Positions 1-6,867 of a stretch of 14,451 nucleotides of DNA are shown here, piece by piece. The stretch is taken from the NCBI GenBank assembly GCA_002317175.1, contig DCJA01000033.1, positions 1 to 14,451 on the forward strand, in the 5' to 3' direction. Source of the stretch: Lachnospiraceae bacterium UBA1712. GTDB taxonomy: Bacteria; Bacillota; Clostridia; Lachnospirales; Lachnospiraceae. A program made the translations under genes and the position numbers. Every line of letters begins with the position of its first letter. Position 1 is the stretch's first letter. The notes under the pieces were generated by a model. That model had not been told where the DNA came from and did not search any database. It was given only the letters and a program-made list of their open reading frames with translations.

Positions 1-401
1 TATCTCTTTGAGAACTGTGGAGCACGACGAGCTGCCTTTAAGCCGTATTTCTTTCTTTCCTTCATACGTGGATCACGTGTAAGGTATCCAGCCTTCTTAA
101 GTACTGGTCTGAAATCATCATCAACCTTAAGAAGTGCTCTTGCGATACCATGTCTGATAGCACCTGCCTGACCTGTGTATCCACCGCCCTTAACGTTAAC
201 CTTAACGTCATACTTCTCTGTTGTCTCAGTAGCTGTGAGTGGCTGACGAACGATAACTTTAAGTGTCTCAAGTCCGAAATACTCATCAATGCTTCTGCCG
301 TTGATTGTTATATCACCTTTACCAGCTGTCATGTACACTCTGGCAATTGATTTCTTTCTTCTACCTGTTCCATAGAACTGAGCTGCTGCTTTCTTAGCCA
401 T
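1..401 (-). CDS. rpsI: 30S ribosomal protein S9 (stop codon cut by window edge)
   Basis: Translating the minus strand from the ATG at 401 gives 133 residues beginning MAKKAAAQFYGTGRRKKSIA and ending RRAPQFSKR. The GTGRRKKSIARV segment and the basic SKR tail are the hallmarks of S9, whose C-terminal tail reaches the P-site tRNA in the 30S subunit. The codon after the last Arg begins TA at positions 2-1, so only the third base of the stop lies outside the window and the protein itself is complete. Length fits the family (about 130 residues). A strong ribosome binding site (GGAAGGAGA) sits about 8 bases before the ATG. The gene follows rplM by 25 bases, the near-universal L13-S9 pair, and should be transcribed from the rplM promoter. 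Confidence 0.97.
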   Translation of the reverse strand, partial: MAKKAAAQFYGTGRRKKSIARVYMTAGKGDITINGRSIDEYFGLETLKVIVRQPLTATETTEKYDVKVNVKGGGYTGQAGAIRHGIARALLKVDDDFRPVLKKAGYLTRDPRMKERKKYGLKAARRAPQFSKR

Positions 402-426
402 CTTAGTAATCTCCTTCCAAACCTAA

Positions 427-855
427 TTAAAATGTAAGTACTTCAGGCTTCTGAGCTGCATGATTGTGCTCGTTTCCTGCATATACGTATAATTTCTTGT
501 ACATCTGTCTTCCAAGAGGTCCCTTTGGAAGCATGCCCTTAACAGCTAATTCAATAACTTCTTCAGGCTTCTTAGCTAACTTCTCACGAAGTGTCTGCTC
601 TTTCATACCACCAACATAGTCTGAATGATGATAGTAAATCTTCTGATCAAGCTTCTTTCCAGAAACAACGATCTTATCTGCGTTGATTACGATTACGTTA
701 TCGCCACAATCAATGTGTGGTGTATAAATAGGCTTATTCTTGCCTCTAAGTACCTTTGCAACTTCTGAAGCTAAACGACCAAGAGTCTGACCTTCAGCGT
801 CTACAACGTACCATTTTCTATCAATAGTAGCTGGACTAGCCATAAATGTCTTCAT
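427..855 (-). CDS. rplM: 50S ribosomal protein L13
   Basis: This 142-residue protein, MKTFMASPATIDRKWYVVDA at the start, matches L13 in length and sequence. The family signature is visible near residues 107-127 (KGMLPKGPLGRQMYKKLYVY), and the N-terminal part carries the TLGRLASEVAKVLRGK motif. L13 is an early assembly protein that binds domain II of 23S rRNA. The ATG at 855 is preceded by TTGGAGGA at suitable spacing. It is the first gene of a two-gene unit with rpsI. It has its own promoter (-35 at 995-1000, -10 at 972-977) and a structured leader of about 110 bases, which suggests feedback control by L13 as described for the family in other Firmicutes; that regulation is inferred here. Confidence 0.98.
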   Translation of the reverse strand: MKTFMASPATIDRKWYVVDAEGQTLGRLASEVAKVLRGKNKPIYTPHIDCGDNVIVINADKIVVSGKKLDQKIYYHHSDYVGGMKEQTLREKLAKKPEEVIELAVKGMLPKGPLGRQMYKKLYVYAGNEHNHAAQKPEVLTF

Positions 856-965
856 TTGAAAAATCCTCCAAAATACTTATCACTGTAACATGCAATTCTT
901 ACATCGGGGCTGTTGATGCGTAAATCACTAGCGTCTGGTATAACTTCCATCTGAAATACCCACGC
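856..965 (-). promoter_or_regulatory. Structured 5' leader of rplM-rpsI (candidate L13 autoregulatory leader)
   Basis: About 110 bases separate the predicted transcription start (around 966) from the rplM ATG. In the minus-strand RNA a first hairpin begins at the very 5' end: GCGT (965-962) pairs with ACGC (934-931), and GGTAT (960-956) pairs with ATACC (941-937). A second hairpin pairs TTA and CATC (923-921, 918-915) with GATG and TAA (905-902, 901-899) around a GC-rich 9-base loop. The L13 binding leader upstream of rplM is a known class in Firmicutes, and position and size fit. I matched no consensus, so the class assignment is inference. Confidence 0.5.
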
Positions 966-971
966 TCAACT

Positions 972-1000
972 AGTATACTAAACGTCTCCAGGTGTGTCAA
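972..1000 (-). promoter_or_regulatory. Sigma-A-type promoter of rplM-rpsI
   Basis: On the minus strand a perfect TTGACA (1000-995) is followed after exactly 17 bases by TATACT (977-972), five of six matches to the -10 consensus. The predicted start is A966 or G965, placing the leader hairpin at the 5' end of the RNA. This is the best promoter in the window. The -35 box lies inside an 18-base inverted repeat (989-1006). Confidence 0.88.
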
Positions 1001-1020
1001 CACCTGTTTTTGTTTATTTT
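989..1020 (+). terminator. Inverted repeat plus T-tract: plus-strand terminator-like hairpin, or operator over the rplM -35 box
   Basis: Read on the plus strand, CAGGTGT (989-995) and ACACCTG (1000-1006) form a perfect 7-base stem with a GTCA loop, followed by TTTTTGTTTATTTT (1007-1020). This is the shape of an intrinsic terminator for rightward transcription. No rightward gene lies here, so it could only stop RNA antisense to rpsI-rplM. The same repeat frames the rplM -35 hexamer symmetrically and could instead be a protein-binding site. Which role applies cannot be decided from sequence. Confidence 0.45.
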
Positions 1021-1115
1021 CACATTTTTTCTTTGCTTTTTTTAGTAAATATTATGAGCATAAATCTTGCTTCATTAATACCACAATATAATGTATTTTT
1101 TACCACACCGTCATA

Positions 1116-1808
1116 CTAGAACAAATCCAATAGTTCTTTAGGAGTGTTGATTTTTGCAGCACACTCATTTACCTTACCAAAACCATAGGCAGCAAACACC
1201 ATTGGAACTCCTGCCTTCCTGCATGCATCTGCATCCATCTGTGTATCACCAACATATATTGGATGCTTAAGTCCATGCTTTTTACTCATCAGCAATATGT
1301 TATCTGCTTTAAGAAGTCCTGAATCGCCAGGGCATACATGGTCAATAACATAATCCTGCAATTTCAAATGCTCAATAACCAGCTCAATATATCCTGACTG
1401 ACAGTTGCTGACTATTATAATCTTATAACTATTAGAAAGCTGTTTGATAGCGTCATCTATACCATCGTACACCTTTCCTGCCTTTGCCTTAATATAGTTC
1501 TCTTCATACTCATAGCATATTGTTTCAAAGCGCTTCTGCTCTTCCAGATTCTCATCAGGAAGAATGTTCTGAATAATATCTATCATAGGAAGGCCAAACA
1601 GACCTTTGAGTCTGTCCGCTGTAACCTGAATATCACCATGTCCTGAATCAATCAGCGCCTGATTCCATGCCTCAGTTACAACACCAGTGGAATCCCATAT
1701 GGTTCCATCAACATCAAACAATATTCCATCTGCTTCAAACTGCTTTCCATCTATTATAAGCGGTTTCTTCTCTGTATTCATTTTATTGCCTTCTAACTCA
1801 ACCGACAT
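1116..1808 (-). CDS. HAD-superfamily hydrolase, phosphoglycolate-phosphatase-like
   Basis: The protein has 230 residues and all four HAD motifs. Motif I is DVDGT at 32-36, with D32 the likely nucleophile and D34 the acid/base. Motif II is S134 in IIVSNCQSG, motif III is K167, and motif IV is GDTQMD at 187-192 with D188 and D192 as magnesium ligands. A helical cap of about 75 residues lies between motifs I and II, so this is a C1-cap phosphatase of the Gph/beta-phosphoglucomutase type. The substrate cannot be read from sequence. The ATG at 1808 has AGAGGA upstream, 12 bases after the peptidase stop; the internal ATG at 1781 (Met10, preceded by AGAAGG) is an alternative start. It is probably cotranscribed with the upstream M15 peptidase. 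No clear terminator follows, so read-through into rplM is possible. Confidence 0.88.
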   Translation of the reverse strand: MSVELEGNKMNTEKKPLIIDGKQFEADGILFDVDGTIWDSTGVVTEAWNQALIDSGHGDIQVTADRLKGLFGLPMIDIIQNILPDENLEEQKRFETICYEYEENYIKAKAGKVYDGIDDAIKQLSNSYKIIIVSNCQSGYIELVIEHLKLQDYVIDHVCPGDSGLLKADNILLMSKKHGLKHPIYVGDTQMDADACRKAGVPMVFAAYGFGKVNECAAKINTPKELLDLF

Positions 1809-1820
1809 ATATAATTCCTC

Positions 1821-2756
1821 TTATCTTAATCTTTTCTCAAAATGCTGATAATCCTTGCAGGAGTTCCAGGCTCCACCCCAGCTAAATCCATGCTCTTTAA
1901 ATAGTTTATAACATAGATCATTTTCGTCTATCTTATATGGAAAATCCATGCTTCTGTCAGCGTATGGTGCACTGGCTGTTGGACAGATATAGTCCTCTCC
2001 ATTTCTAAACTGAACATAAGGATTATAAAATGGATTGATATCTATAGCCAGACCATAGGCATGATAGCTCAGTTTTGTAGTATTATCTACAACACGATAA
2101 TTAAAGCAGGAAGTATTATTGGCCTCCATAGACGCATCATCGTCAGCATCATACTTATCAATAAGGGCTACCTCTTCAAACTGATAACCAGCATAATACA
2201 GTTCTTCAAATATCTCCAACAGGTCCTGTGCAATCATCTCATTACATACAATCTCACCTCTGGCTGTATTTCCCTCCAGATCGTTGTAGCAGATAACAAC
2301 CAGTCTGAGCATGTCATAGTTCATAATCGACTCATCTATATTGTCCGCATAGGATTTGCCGGCCATATACTCTTTTAATTCATCTGATATCGTCTCTATG
2401 TAAAATGAGTTCTCCACACTTACCGTTTCAACACCGTCTGCATCTGCTTCCTTGCCATCCTGCTGTATCACATCGGTTGCATCCTGTCCACTACGTTGTA
2501 CTGCTGATGTTGTTTTTGGTTTGCTCGGCTGTGTCTCTACTGTTGCATTCTGTCCACTCTGCTGTATATCTTTCTCTTCGTCAGTCACAGCAGGAATAAC
2601 TTCTATTTCCACCACTACAGTTGGTGTAACCACAGATGGATGACTGGCAGCATATTGTGCAACAGTCTGCGATCCAGTCATAGTCTTAGCAATAAGCACA
2701 CAGCCTACAATAATAAATAACAGTATTGAGATGTATTTGATCAACTGATTCTTCAT
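1821..2756 (-). CDS. Membrane-anchored M15-family metallopeptidase (D-Ala-D-Ala carboxypeptidase/endopeptidase-like)
   Basis: This 311-residue protein has three parts. Residues about 7-24 form one hydrophobic segment after a short basic start: a signal anchor or uncleaved signal peptide. Residues about 27-115 are a Ser/Thr/Gln/Val-rich linker with an imperfect 22-residue duplication (SGQNAT at 67, SGQDAT at 89). The C-terminal domain carries the M15 zinc site: H232 and D239 in SYHAYGLAIDIN, and H305 in the final DYQHFE, with D302 as likely catalytic acid and a WGGAW motif at 293-297. Such enzymes trim D-Ala-D-Ala termini or cut peptidoglycan cross-links outside the membrane. The ATG is the first possible start, since TAG precedes it in frame, but the nearest GGAG is about 16 bases away, suggesting weak initiation. 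It follows truA by 30 bases. Exact peptide specificity is unknown. Confidence 0.88.
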   Translation of the reverse strand: MKNQLIKYISILLFIIVGCVLIAKTMTGSQTVAQYAASHPSVVTPTVVVEIEVIPAVTDEEKDIQQSGQNATVETQPSKPKTTSAVQRSGQDATDVIQQDGKEADADGVETVSVENSFYIETISDELKEYMAGKSYADNIDESIMNYDMLRLVVICYNDLEGNTARGEIVCNEMIAQDLLEIFEELYYAGYQFEEVALIDKYDADDDASMEANNTSCFNYRVVDNTTKLSYHAYGLAIDINPFYNPYVQFRNGEDYICPTASAPYADRSMDFPYKIDENDLCYKLFKEHGFSWGGAWNSCKDYQHFEKRLR

Positions 2757-2786
2757 CTATTACTAAAACAAACTCCTTTTCAACTA

Positions 2787-3545
2787 CTAAAACTTTATAT
2801 CCACCAGTGTAAGCCCACAGGCTGCTGCCGTTGGACCTGCTGCTGTTCTGTCACAGGCCTCAAGTATCCTTTTCATGTCTTCAGGTTTTGTCTTTCCTCT
2901 GCCCACATCCAACAGGCTACCGGCTATAATTCTTACCATATTGTAGAGAAAACCATTACCTGTCACCTCGATAATGACATCCGTATCCTCTCTTCTAATG
3001 CTTATATCATCTATTGTTCTGACATTAGTCAGAGCTGTTCCATTTACACTGCAAAAACTTGTAAAATCATGCTCTCCTAACAGATATTTCGACGCTTGAC
3101 TCATGAGGTCAATATCCATTTTATAGTATGTAAAGCATGAATACCTGGTTTTTAATGGATTAGGGAATTCTTCACTGCTGTATACATATCTGTAGGTCTT
3201 GGATATCTTTCTCTTTCTGGGATGAAAGTCTTCCTCTACCTCAAGCGATTGCCTGACCTTTATATCCTCTGGCAACATCTGATTAAGTGCATAGGCGTAT
3301 TTGTCTGCCGGAATATTCATATCAGAGTCAAACACTGCAAGATTACATAGTGCATGTACTCCCGCATCTGTTCTGCTTGCACCTATTACCTCAATCTCCT
3401 TCTTCAAAAGCTTTGAAAGAGCCTTGTTAAGTTCGCCTTCAATTGTTGTTGCATTGTCCTGAGCCTGCCATCCATGATAGTTAGTTCCATCATAGGCCAC
3501 AATCAGTAAAATGCGTTTTACCGAATCTGTACTTATATCTTCCAT
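2787..3545 (-). CDS. truA: tRNA pseudouridine(38-40) synthase
   Basis: Starting at the ATG at 3545, which overlaps the ecfT stop as TAATG, gives 252 residues, the usual TruA length; an in-frame extension to 3608 would run into ecfT and add non-conserved sequence, so I rejected it. GGTGG lies just upstream. The catalytic Asp is D60 in GASRTDAGVHA, and the N-terminal VAYDGTNYHGWQ and C-terminal GNGFLYNMVRIIAGSLLDVG are TruA hallmarks. The enzyme isomerises uridines 38-40 of tRNA anticodon arms in the cytoplasm. Placement after the ECF genes is the standard Firmicutes order (ecfA1-ecfA2-ecfT-truA-rplM-rpsI in Bacillus), though here two other genes separate truA from rplM. The overlap implies translational coupling to ecfT. 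Confidence 0.97.
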   Translation of the reverse strand: MEDISTDSVKRILLIVAYDGTNYHGWQAQDNATTIEGELNKALSKLLKKEIEVIGASRTDAGVHALCNLAVFDSDMNIPADKYAYALNQMLPEDIKVRQSLEVEEDFHPRKRKISKTYRYVYSSEEFPNPLKTRYSCFTYYKMDIDLMSQASKYLLGEHDFTSFCSVNGTALTNVRTIDDISIRREDTDVIIEVTGNGFLYNMVRIIAGSLLDVGRGKTKPEDMKRILEACDRTAAGPTAAACGLTLVDIKF

Positions 3546-4363
3546 TACAACCACCATGCCCACCAAAGGCTTCTTCCAAATGCGATACAAATAGCAAACA
3601 TAAGCCATATAGCCAGATAAGCAAAATAATCACGCTTATCATAATGTAAAGGCTTCATCTTAGTCCTGCCCTCATCTCCATGGTAACATCTCGCTTCCAT
3701 AGCCATTGCAAGATCATTGGCCCTTCTAAAGGCTGAAATAAACAACGGTACCAGTAATGGTACAAGTGATTTGGCCTTCTTTATAAGATTACCAGATTCA
3801 AAATCCGCACCTCTGGCCATCTGAGCCTTCATAATCTTATCTGTTTCCTCTATAAGTATAGGTATAAATCTAAGCGCAATACTCATCATCATGGATATTT
3901 CATGCACTGGTACCTTAATCTTCTTAAGCGGTCTGAGCAGGCGCTCTAATCCATCTGTAAGGCTGTTTGGAGTAGTTGTAAGTGTCATTACACTGGAACC
4001 CATAATTAGGAATGTAAGTCTTACAGCCATCTTACATGCCACAATAATTCCCTCCCTGCTGATAGAAAGCTTCCACCAGCTCCAGACAGGCTCTCCAGCC
4101 GTCAAAAACAGGTTGAATAACACAGTTATCATCATAAGAAATAATATAGGCTTCATTCCCTTTATCATATATTTAAATGGTACAGTAGAAAGCTTAATAA
4201 CCAACGCCAAATAAACTGCAGCCAGTATATAGCCCCAGACATTGGATACACAGAATAATGCAATTATAAATACAAATGTTCCTACTACCTTAGTTCTTGG
4301 ATCAAGCTTATGAACCTCAGACTCAGCATGGTAGTACTGTCCCAATGTAATATCTCTAATCAT
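3545..4363 (-). CDS. ecfT: Energy-coupling factor transporter transmembrane protein EcfT
   Basis: The protein has 272 residues with hydrophobic segments around 25-58, 70-90, 105-125, 155-172, 195-212 and 245-265. The two Ala-Arg coupling motifs that dock onto the ATPases are present: ARG at 183-185 and ARC at 224-226 in a cytoplasmic region. EcfT is the membrane scaffold that joins an EcfA1-EcfA2 pair to interchangeable substrate-binding S-components for vitamins or metals. No S-component is encoded here, which points to a group II module shared by S-components elsewhere. It starts 8 bases after ecfA2, with GGAG overlapping the ecfA2 stop, and ends overlapping truA by one base. Confidence 0.95.
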   Translation of the reverse strand: MIRDITLGQYYHAESEVHKLDPRTKVVGTFVFIIALFCVSNVWGYILAAVYLALVIKLSTVPFKYMIKGMKPILFLMMITVLFNLFLTAGEPVWSWWKLSISREGIIVACKMAVRLTFLIMGSSVMTLTTTPNSLTDGLERLLRPLKKIKVPVHEISMMMSIALRFIPILIEETDKIMKAQMARGADFESGNLIKKAKSLVPLLVPLFISAFRRANDLAMAMEARCYHGDEGRTKMKPLHYDKRDYFAYLAIWLMFAICIAFGRSLWWAWWL

Positions 4364-4371
4364 ACAAACTC

Positions 4372-5214
4372 CTACAAACAGGACATTATCTCATCAACTG
4401 CCTCAGGAATAGTTGTAATATCGCAGTTCACATCCATTCCCGCATTTTTTAAAGCATGCATAACATAAGTGACCTGTGGAACAGCCAATCCCATTCCTTC
4501 AAGTTCCTCAACATGTCTGAACACTTCCCTTGGTACATCGTCAAAAATCAATTGTCCCTTATTCATAACCATTATCCTGTCTACATAGTTGGCTACATCA
4601 TCCATACTATGAGAAACCAGAATGATGGTAATCTTTTCTTCATCATGAAGTTTCTTTATCAGATTGAGTATCTCGTCTCTTCCCTTTGGATCAAGACCTG
4701 CTGTAGGTTCATCCAGAATAAGAACCCTTGGCTTCATGGCAAGCACACCTGCTATAGCCACCCTTCTCTTCTGCCCTCCTGATAACTCAAAAGGTGACTG
4801 ATAAAAATACTCTTCTTCAAGGCCAACCTGCTTCAGGGCATAAAATGCTCTGAGTTCAATTTCTTTTTTCTCCAGTCCCTGATTCTTTGGTCCGAAACAT
4901 ACATCTTCAAACACCGTTGCTTCAAACAGCTGATGTTCAGGGTACTGGAATACCAGCCCAACATTGCTTCGTAGTTCTTTTAATGAGTATTCCTTGTCAG
5001 CTATATCTTTACCATCAAAGAATACTTCTCCTGAAGTAGCTTTCATAAGGCCATTCATATGCTGAACCAGTGTAGATTTGCCTGAACCAGTATGACCCAG
5101 TAATCCTACAAACTCACCATCCTCAATTTTGAAGGATACATCCTTCAGTGCATCTATCTTTAATTGTGTATCAGCATCGTAGCTGTGACATACATGATTA
5201 AAAATGATTGACAT
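4372..5214 (-). CDS. ecfA2: Energy-coupling factor transporter ATPase EcfA2
   Basis: This is a 280-residue ABC ATPase. It has Walker A GHTGSGKST (40-48), the Q-loop at Q90 (LVFQYPEHQLF), signature LSGGQ (144-148), Walker B ending LDE (167-169) and switch histidine H202. The QYPEHQLF segment is typical of the EcfA2 subgroup, and the C-terminal extension beyond about 225 is the ECF-specific dimerisation region. Its ATG at 5214 shares a base with the ecfA1 stop (TAATG), so both ATPase subunits should be made in similar amounts, consistent with a heterodimer. Assignment as A2 rather than A1 follows gene order and this motif. Confidence 0.95.
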   Translation of the reverse strand: MSIIFNHVCHSYDADTQLKIDALKDVSFKIEDGEFVGLLGHTGSGKSTLVQHMNGLMKATSGEVFFDGKDIADKEYSLKELRSNVGLVFQYPEHQLFEATVFEDVCFGPKNQGLEKKEIELRAFYALKQVGLEEEYFYQSPFELSGGQKRRVAIAGVLAMKPRVLILDEPTAGLDPKGRDEILNLIKKLHDEEKITIILVSHSMDDVANYVDRIMVMNKGQLIFDDVPREVFRHVEELEGMGLAVPQVTYVMHALKNAGMDVNCDITTIPEAVDEIMSCL

Positions 5215-6086
5215 TAGTCTCTCCTGACTGATTTTGCCCTTTTAATAGCTTCCACCAGCTCATCTATTGTTAGTATTCCATCTGGAATATTCATTCCCTT
5301 TTGTTTAAGCTCATAAGCCAGTAATGTAACATATGGCACATCCAGTCTTAGTTCTCTAAGCTTTTCAACCTGCGAAAAAACCTCTCTGGGTGTTCCCTGC
5401 AACACTACCTTTCCTTTATCCATTACGATTACTCTGTCAGCATTAACTACTTCTTCCATATAATGAGTAATCAGGATAACTGTCATCTTTTCTACATCAT
5501 TGAGTGCTCTTGCAGCTCTTATTACCTCATATCGCCCTGAAGGATCCAGCATTGCAGTAGGCTCGTCCAGGACAATGCACTTGGGGTGCATGGCAATTAC
5601 ACCTGCAATGGATACACGCTGCTTCTGTCCACCTGAAAGCTTATTGGGTGAATGCTTTCTGTACTCCCACATTCCCACTGTCTTCAGACTCTCTTCAACG
5701 CGCTGCCATATCTCCTCTGTAGGAACGCCAATATTCTCTGGTCCAAATCCTACATCTTCCTCAATAACCTGACCTATTATCTGGTTATCTGGGTTCTGAA
5801 ATACCATTCCGGCCGTCTGTCTTATCTTCCAAAGCTTATCCTCATCCATGCTATCCATTCCGTCCACCCATATACTTCCTTCTGTTGGGTACAGGATTGC
5901 ATTGATGTGCTTTGCAAGCGTTGATTTGCCTGAACCGTTATGACCAAGTATAGCTATAAATTCTCCAGCCTTAACCTCAAGGTCAACTTCATCTACAGCA
6001 CGATTAATTGCCTCTACATTGCCTTCTTCGTCACGTCTAATATATTCAAATGTTAATTTCTTTGTCTTAATCAAGCTCATAGGCAC
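5214..6086 (-). CDS. ecfA1: Energy-coupling factor transporter ATPase EcfA1
   Basis: The protein has 290 residues if it starts at the GTG at 6086, or 288 from the ATG at 6080. GTG has AAGG about 7 bases upstream and is slightly favoured; the ATG would be too far from that site but would suit a leaderless message. Motifs: Walker A GHNGSGKST (48-56), Q-loop Q97 in VFQNPDNQI, LSGGQ (150-154), Walker B ending LDE (173-175) and H208. QNPDNQ is the usual EcfA1 form. It pairs with EcfA2 to power ECF uptake through EcfT. It is the first gene after the rplQ terminator, so the ecf-truA unit should have its own promoter in 6087-6170. Confidence 0.95.
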   Translation of the reverse strand: MPMSLIKTKKLTFEYIRRDEEGNVEAINRAVDEVDLEVKAGEFIAILGHNGSGKSTLAKHINAILYPTEGSIWVDGMDSMDEDKLWKIRQTAGMVFQNPDNQIIGQVIEEDVGFGPENIGVPTEEIWQRVEESLKTVGMWEYRKHSPNKLSGGQKQRVSIAGVIAMHPKCIVLDEPTAMLDPSGRYEVIRAARALNDVEKMTVILITHYMEEVVNADRVIVMDKGKVVLQGTPREVFSQVEKLRELRLDVPYVTLLAYELKQKGMNIPDGILTIDELVEAIKRAKSVRRD

Positions 6087-6087
6087 T

Positions 6088-6138
6088 ATTATACCTTATA
6101 AACATTATCATATAAACTTTTAAATATTCACTATTGTA
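6088..6138 (-). promoter_or_regulatory. Candidate promoter region for ecfA1-ecfA2-ecfT-truA
   Basis: Two overlapping -10 candidates lie between the rplQ terminator and ecfA1. TACAAT at 6138-6133 has no good -35 but would give a leader of about 40 bases containing the AAGG site. A perfect TATAAT at 6093-6088, with TTTATA 17 bases upstream (6116-6111), would start transcription about at the ATG at 6080 and so make a leaderless message. The region is very A+T-rich, so chance matches are likely. Confidence 0.35.
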
Positions 6139-6169
6139 TACTTAAGTAAATAAATGAATTTCTATTTCA

Positions 6170-6207
6170 TATAAAGAAATAAAGCACCTCTATTTCTAGA
6201 GGTGCTT
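6170..6207 (-). terminator. Intrinsic terminator after rplQ
   Basis: In the minus-strand RNA AAGCACCTCTA (6207-6197) pairs perfectly with TAGAGGTGCTT (6192-6182) around a GAAA tetraloop, giving an 11-base stem followed by TATTTCTTTAT. It begins 15 bases after the rplQ stop and should end the spc/alpha ribosomal transcript before the ecf genes. The plus-strand tail is less T-rich, so it is mainly a leftward terminator. Confidence 0.93.
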
Positions 6208-6221
6208 CACAAATACATTAA

Positions 6222-6758
6222 TTAAACGAGCTCAAGAACAACTTCCATAGCTCCGTCACCCTTACGCTGACCAATCTTGATGATTCTTGTGTAACCACCA
6301 TTTCTTGATGCATACTTAGGAGCAACTTCATCAAATAACTTAGCAACTAAATCGATTTCCTTTGTTGCCTTCTTCTGTCCAGCCTTCTCTGTAGGAACTT
6401 CTGTTACAGGAACAAGAGTCTTAAGCATCTGTCTACGAGCGTGAAGTCTGCTTGGCATATCCTTCTTGATTTCCTTCTCAACTTCGTCGTATACAGTAAC
6501 TTTCTTTCCGTCTACAACTTCTTTAACTCTCTTACCATCTTTGTCCTTACGAGCAACCTTTGCTGTAACCTTAACTGTTTCGAAGTTATCCTTTTCCTTA
6601 ACTGCAAGAGCGATGATACCCTCAGCAATTTTCTGAACTTCTTTAGCCTTAGCTTCAGTTGTAACAATCTTACCTCTGTAGATAAGTGCTGTTACCTGGT
6701 TCTTTAATAATGCTCTTCTCTGGTCAGATGTTCTGCCTAATTTTCTGTACTTTGCCAT
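6222..6758 (-). CDS. rplQ: 50S ribosomal protein L17, with a long internal insertion
   Basis: The ends are clear L17: YRKLGRTSDQRRALLKN at the N-terminus, LHARR at 105-109, and NGGYTRIIKIGQRKGDGAM near the C-terminus. L17 sits near the polypeptide exit tunnel of the 50S subunit. At 178 residues it is much longer than the usual 115-130. Compared from memory with the Bacillus protein, the extra sequence lies mainly at about 54-104, a Lys/Val/Glu-rich stretch before LHARR, with a smaller addition at about 117-136. The reading frame is intact and the composition resembles its surroundings, so this looks like a true lineage-specific extension rather than an error. AAGGAGAG precedes the ATG. It is the last gene before the terminator. 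Confidence 0.96.
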   Translation of the reverse strand: MAKYRKLGRTSDQRRALLKNQVTALIYRGKIVTTEAKAKEVQKIAEGIIALAVKEKDNFETVKVTAKVARKDKDGKRVKEVVDGKKVTVYDEVEKEIKKDMPSRLHARRQMLKTLVPVTEVPTEKAGQKKATKEIDLVAKLFDEVAPKYASRNGGYTRIIKIGQRKGDGAMEVVLELV

Positions 6759-6867
6759 TTTTACTCTCCTTTATACTATTGTCAGTCACGCTCTTTGGAC
6801 TTACTGACTAACCCTTGAGATGCGAATACATACACATTGGATTTACTGTACTCGTAGTTACTATAAA

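Noticed and set aside
62..350. Short reading frames on both strands within the first 400 bases
   Set aside because: They are out-of-frame shadows of rpsI, which is open across the whole interval and clearly identified.
1007..1115. Terminator for the HAD gene on the minus strand
   Set aside because: Only a weak AATAC/GTATT hairpin is present and no T-run follows it; the strong hairpin at 989-1006 has its T-tract on the plus-strand side.
3546..3608. Upstream in-frame extension of truA by 21 residues
   Set aside because: It lies entirely inside ecfT, has no TruA-like sequence, and the ATG at 3545 gives the normal length with TAATG coupling.
6087..6181. Vitamin riboswitch upstream of the ecf genes
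   Set aside because: The stretch is short, A+T-rich and lacks GC-rich conserved cores; no riboswitch class could be recognised, as expected for a general ECF module without an S-component.
6759..6867. Regulatory hairpin in the rpoA-rplQ gap
   Set aside because: The GTCAG/CTGAC stem has a loop of about 18-20 bases and little stability; chance is adequate.
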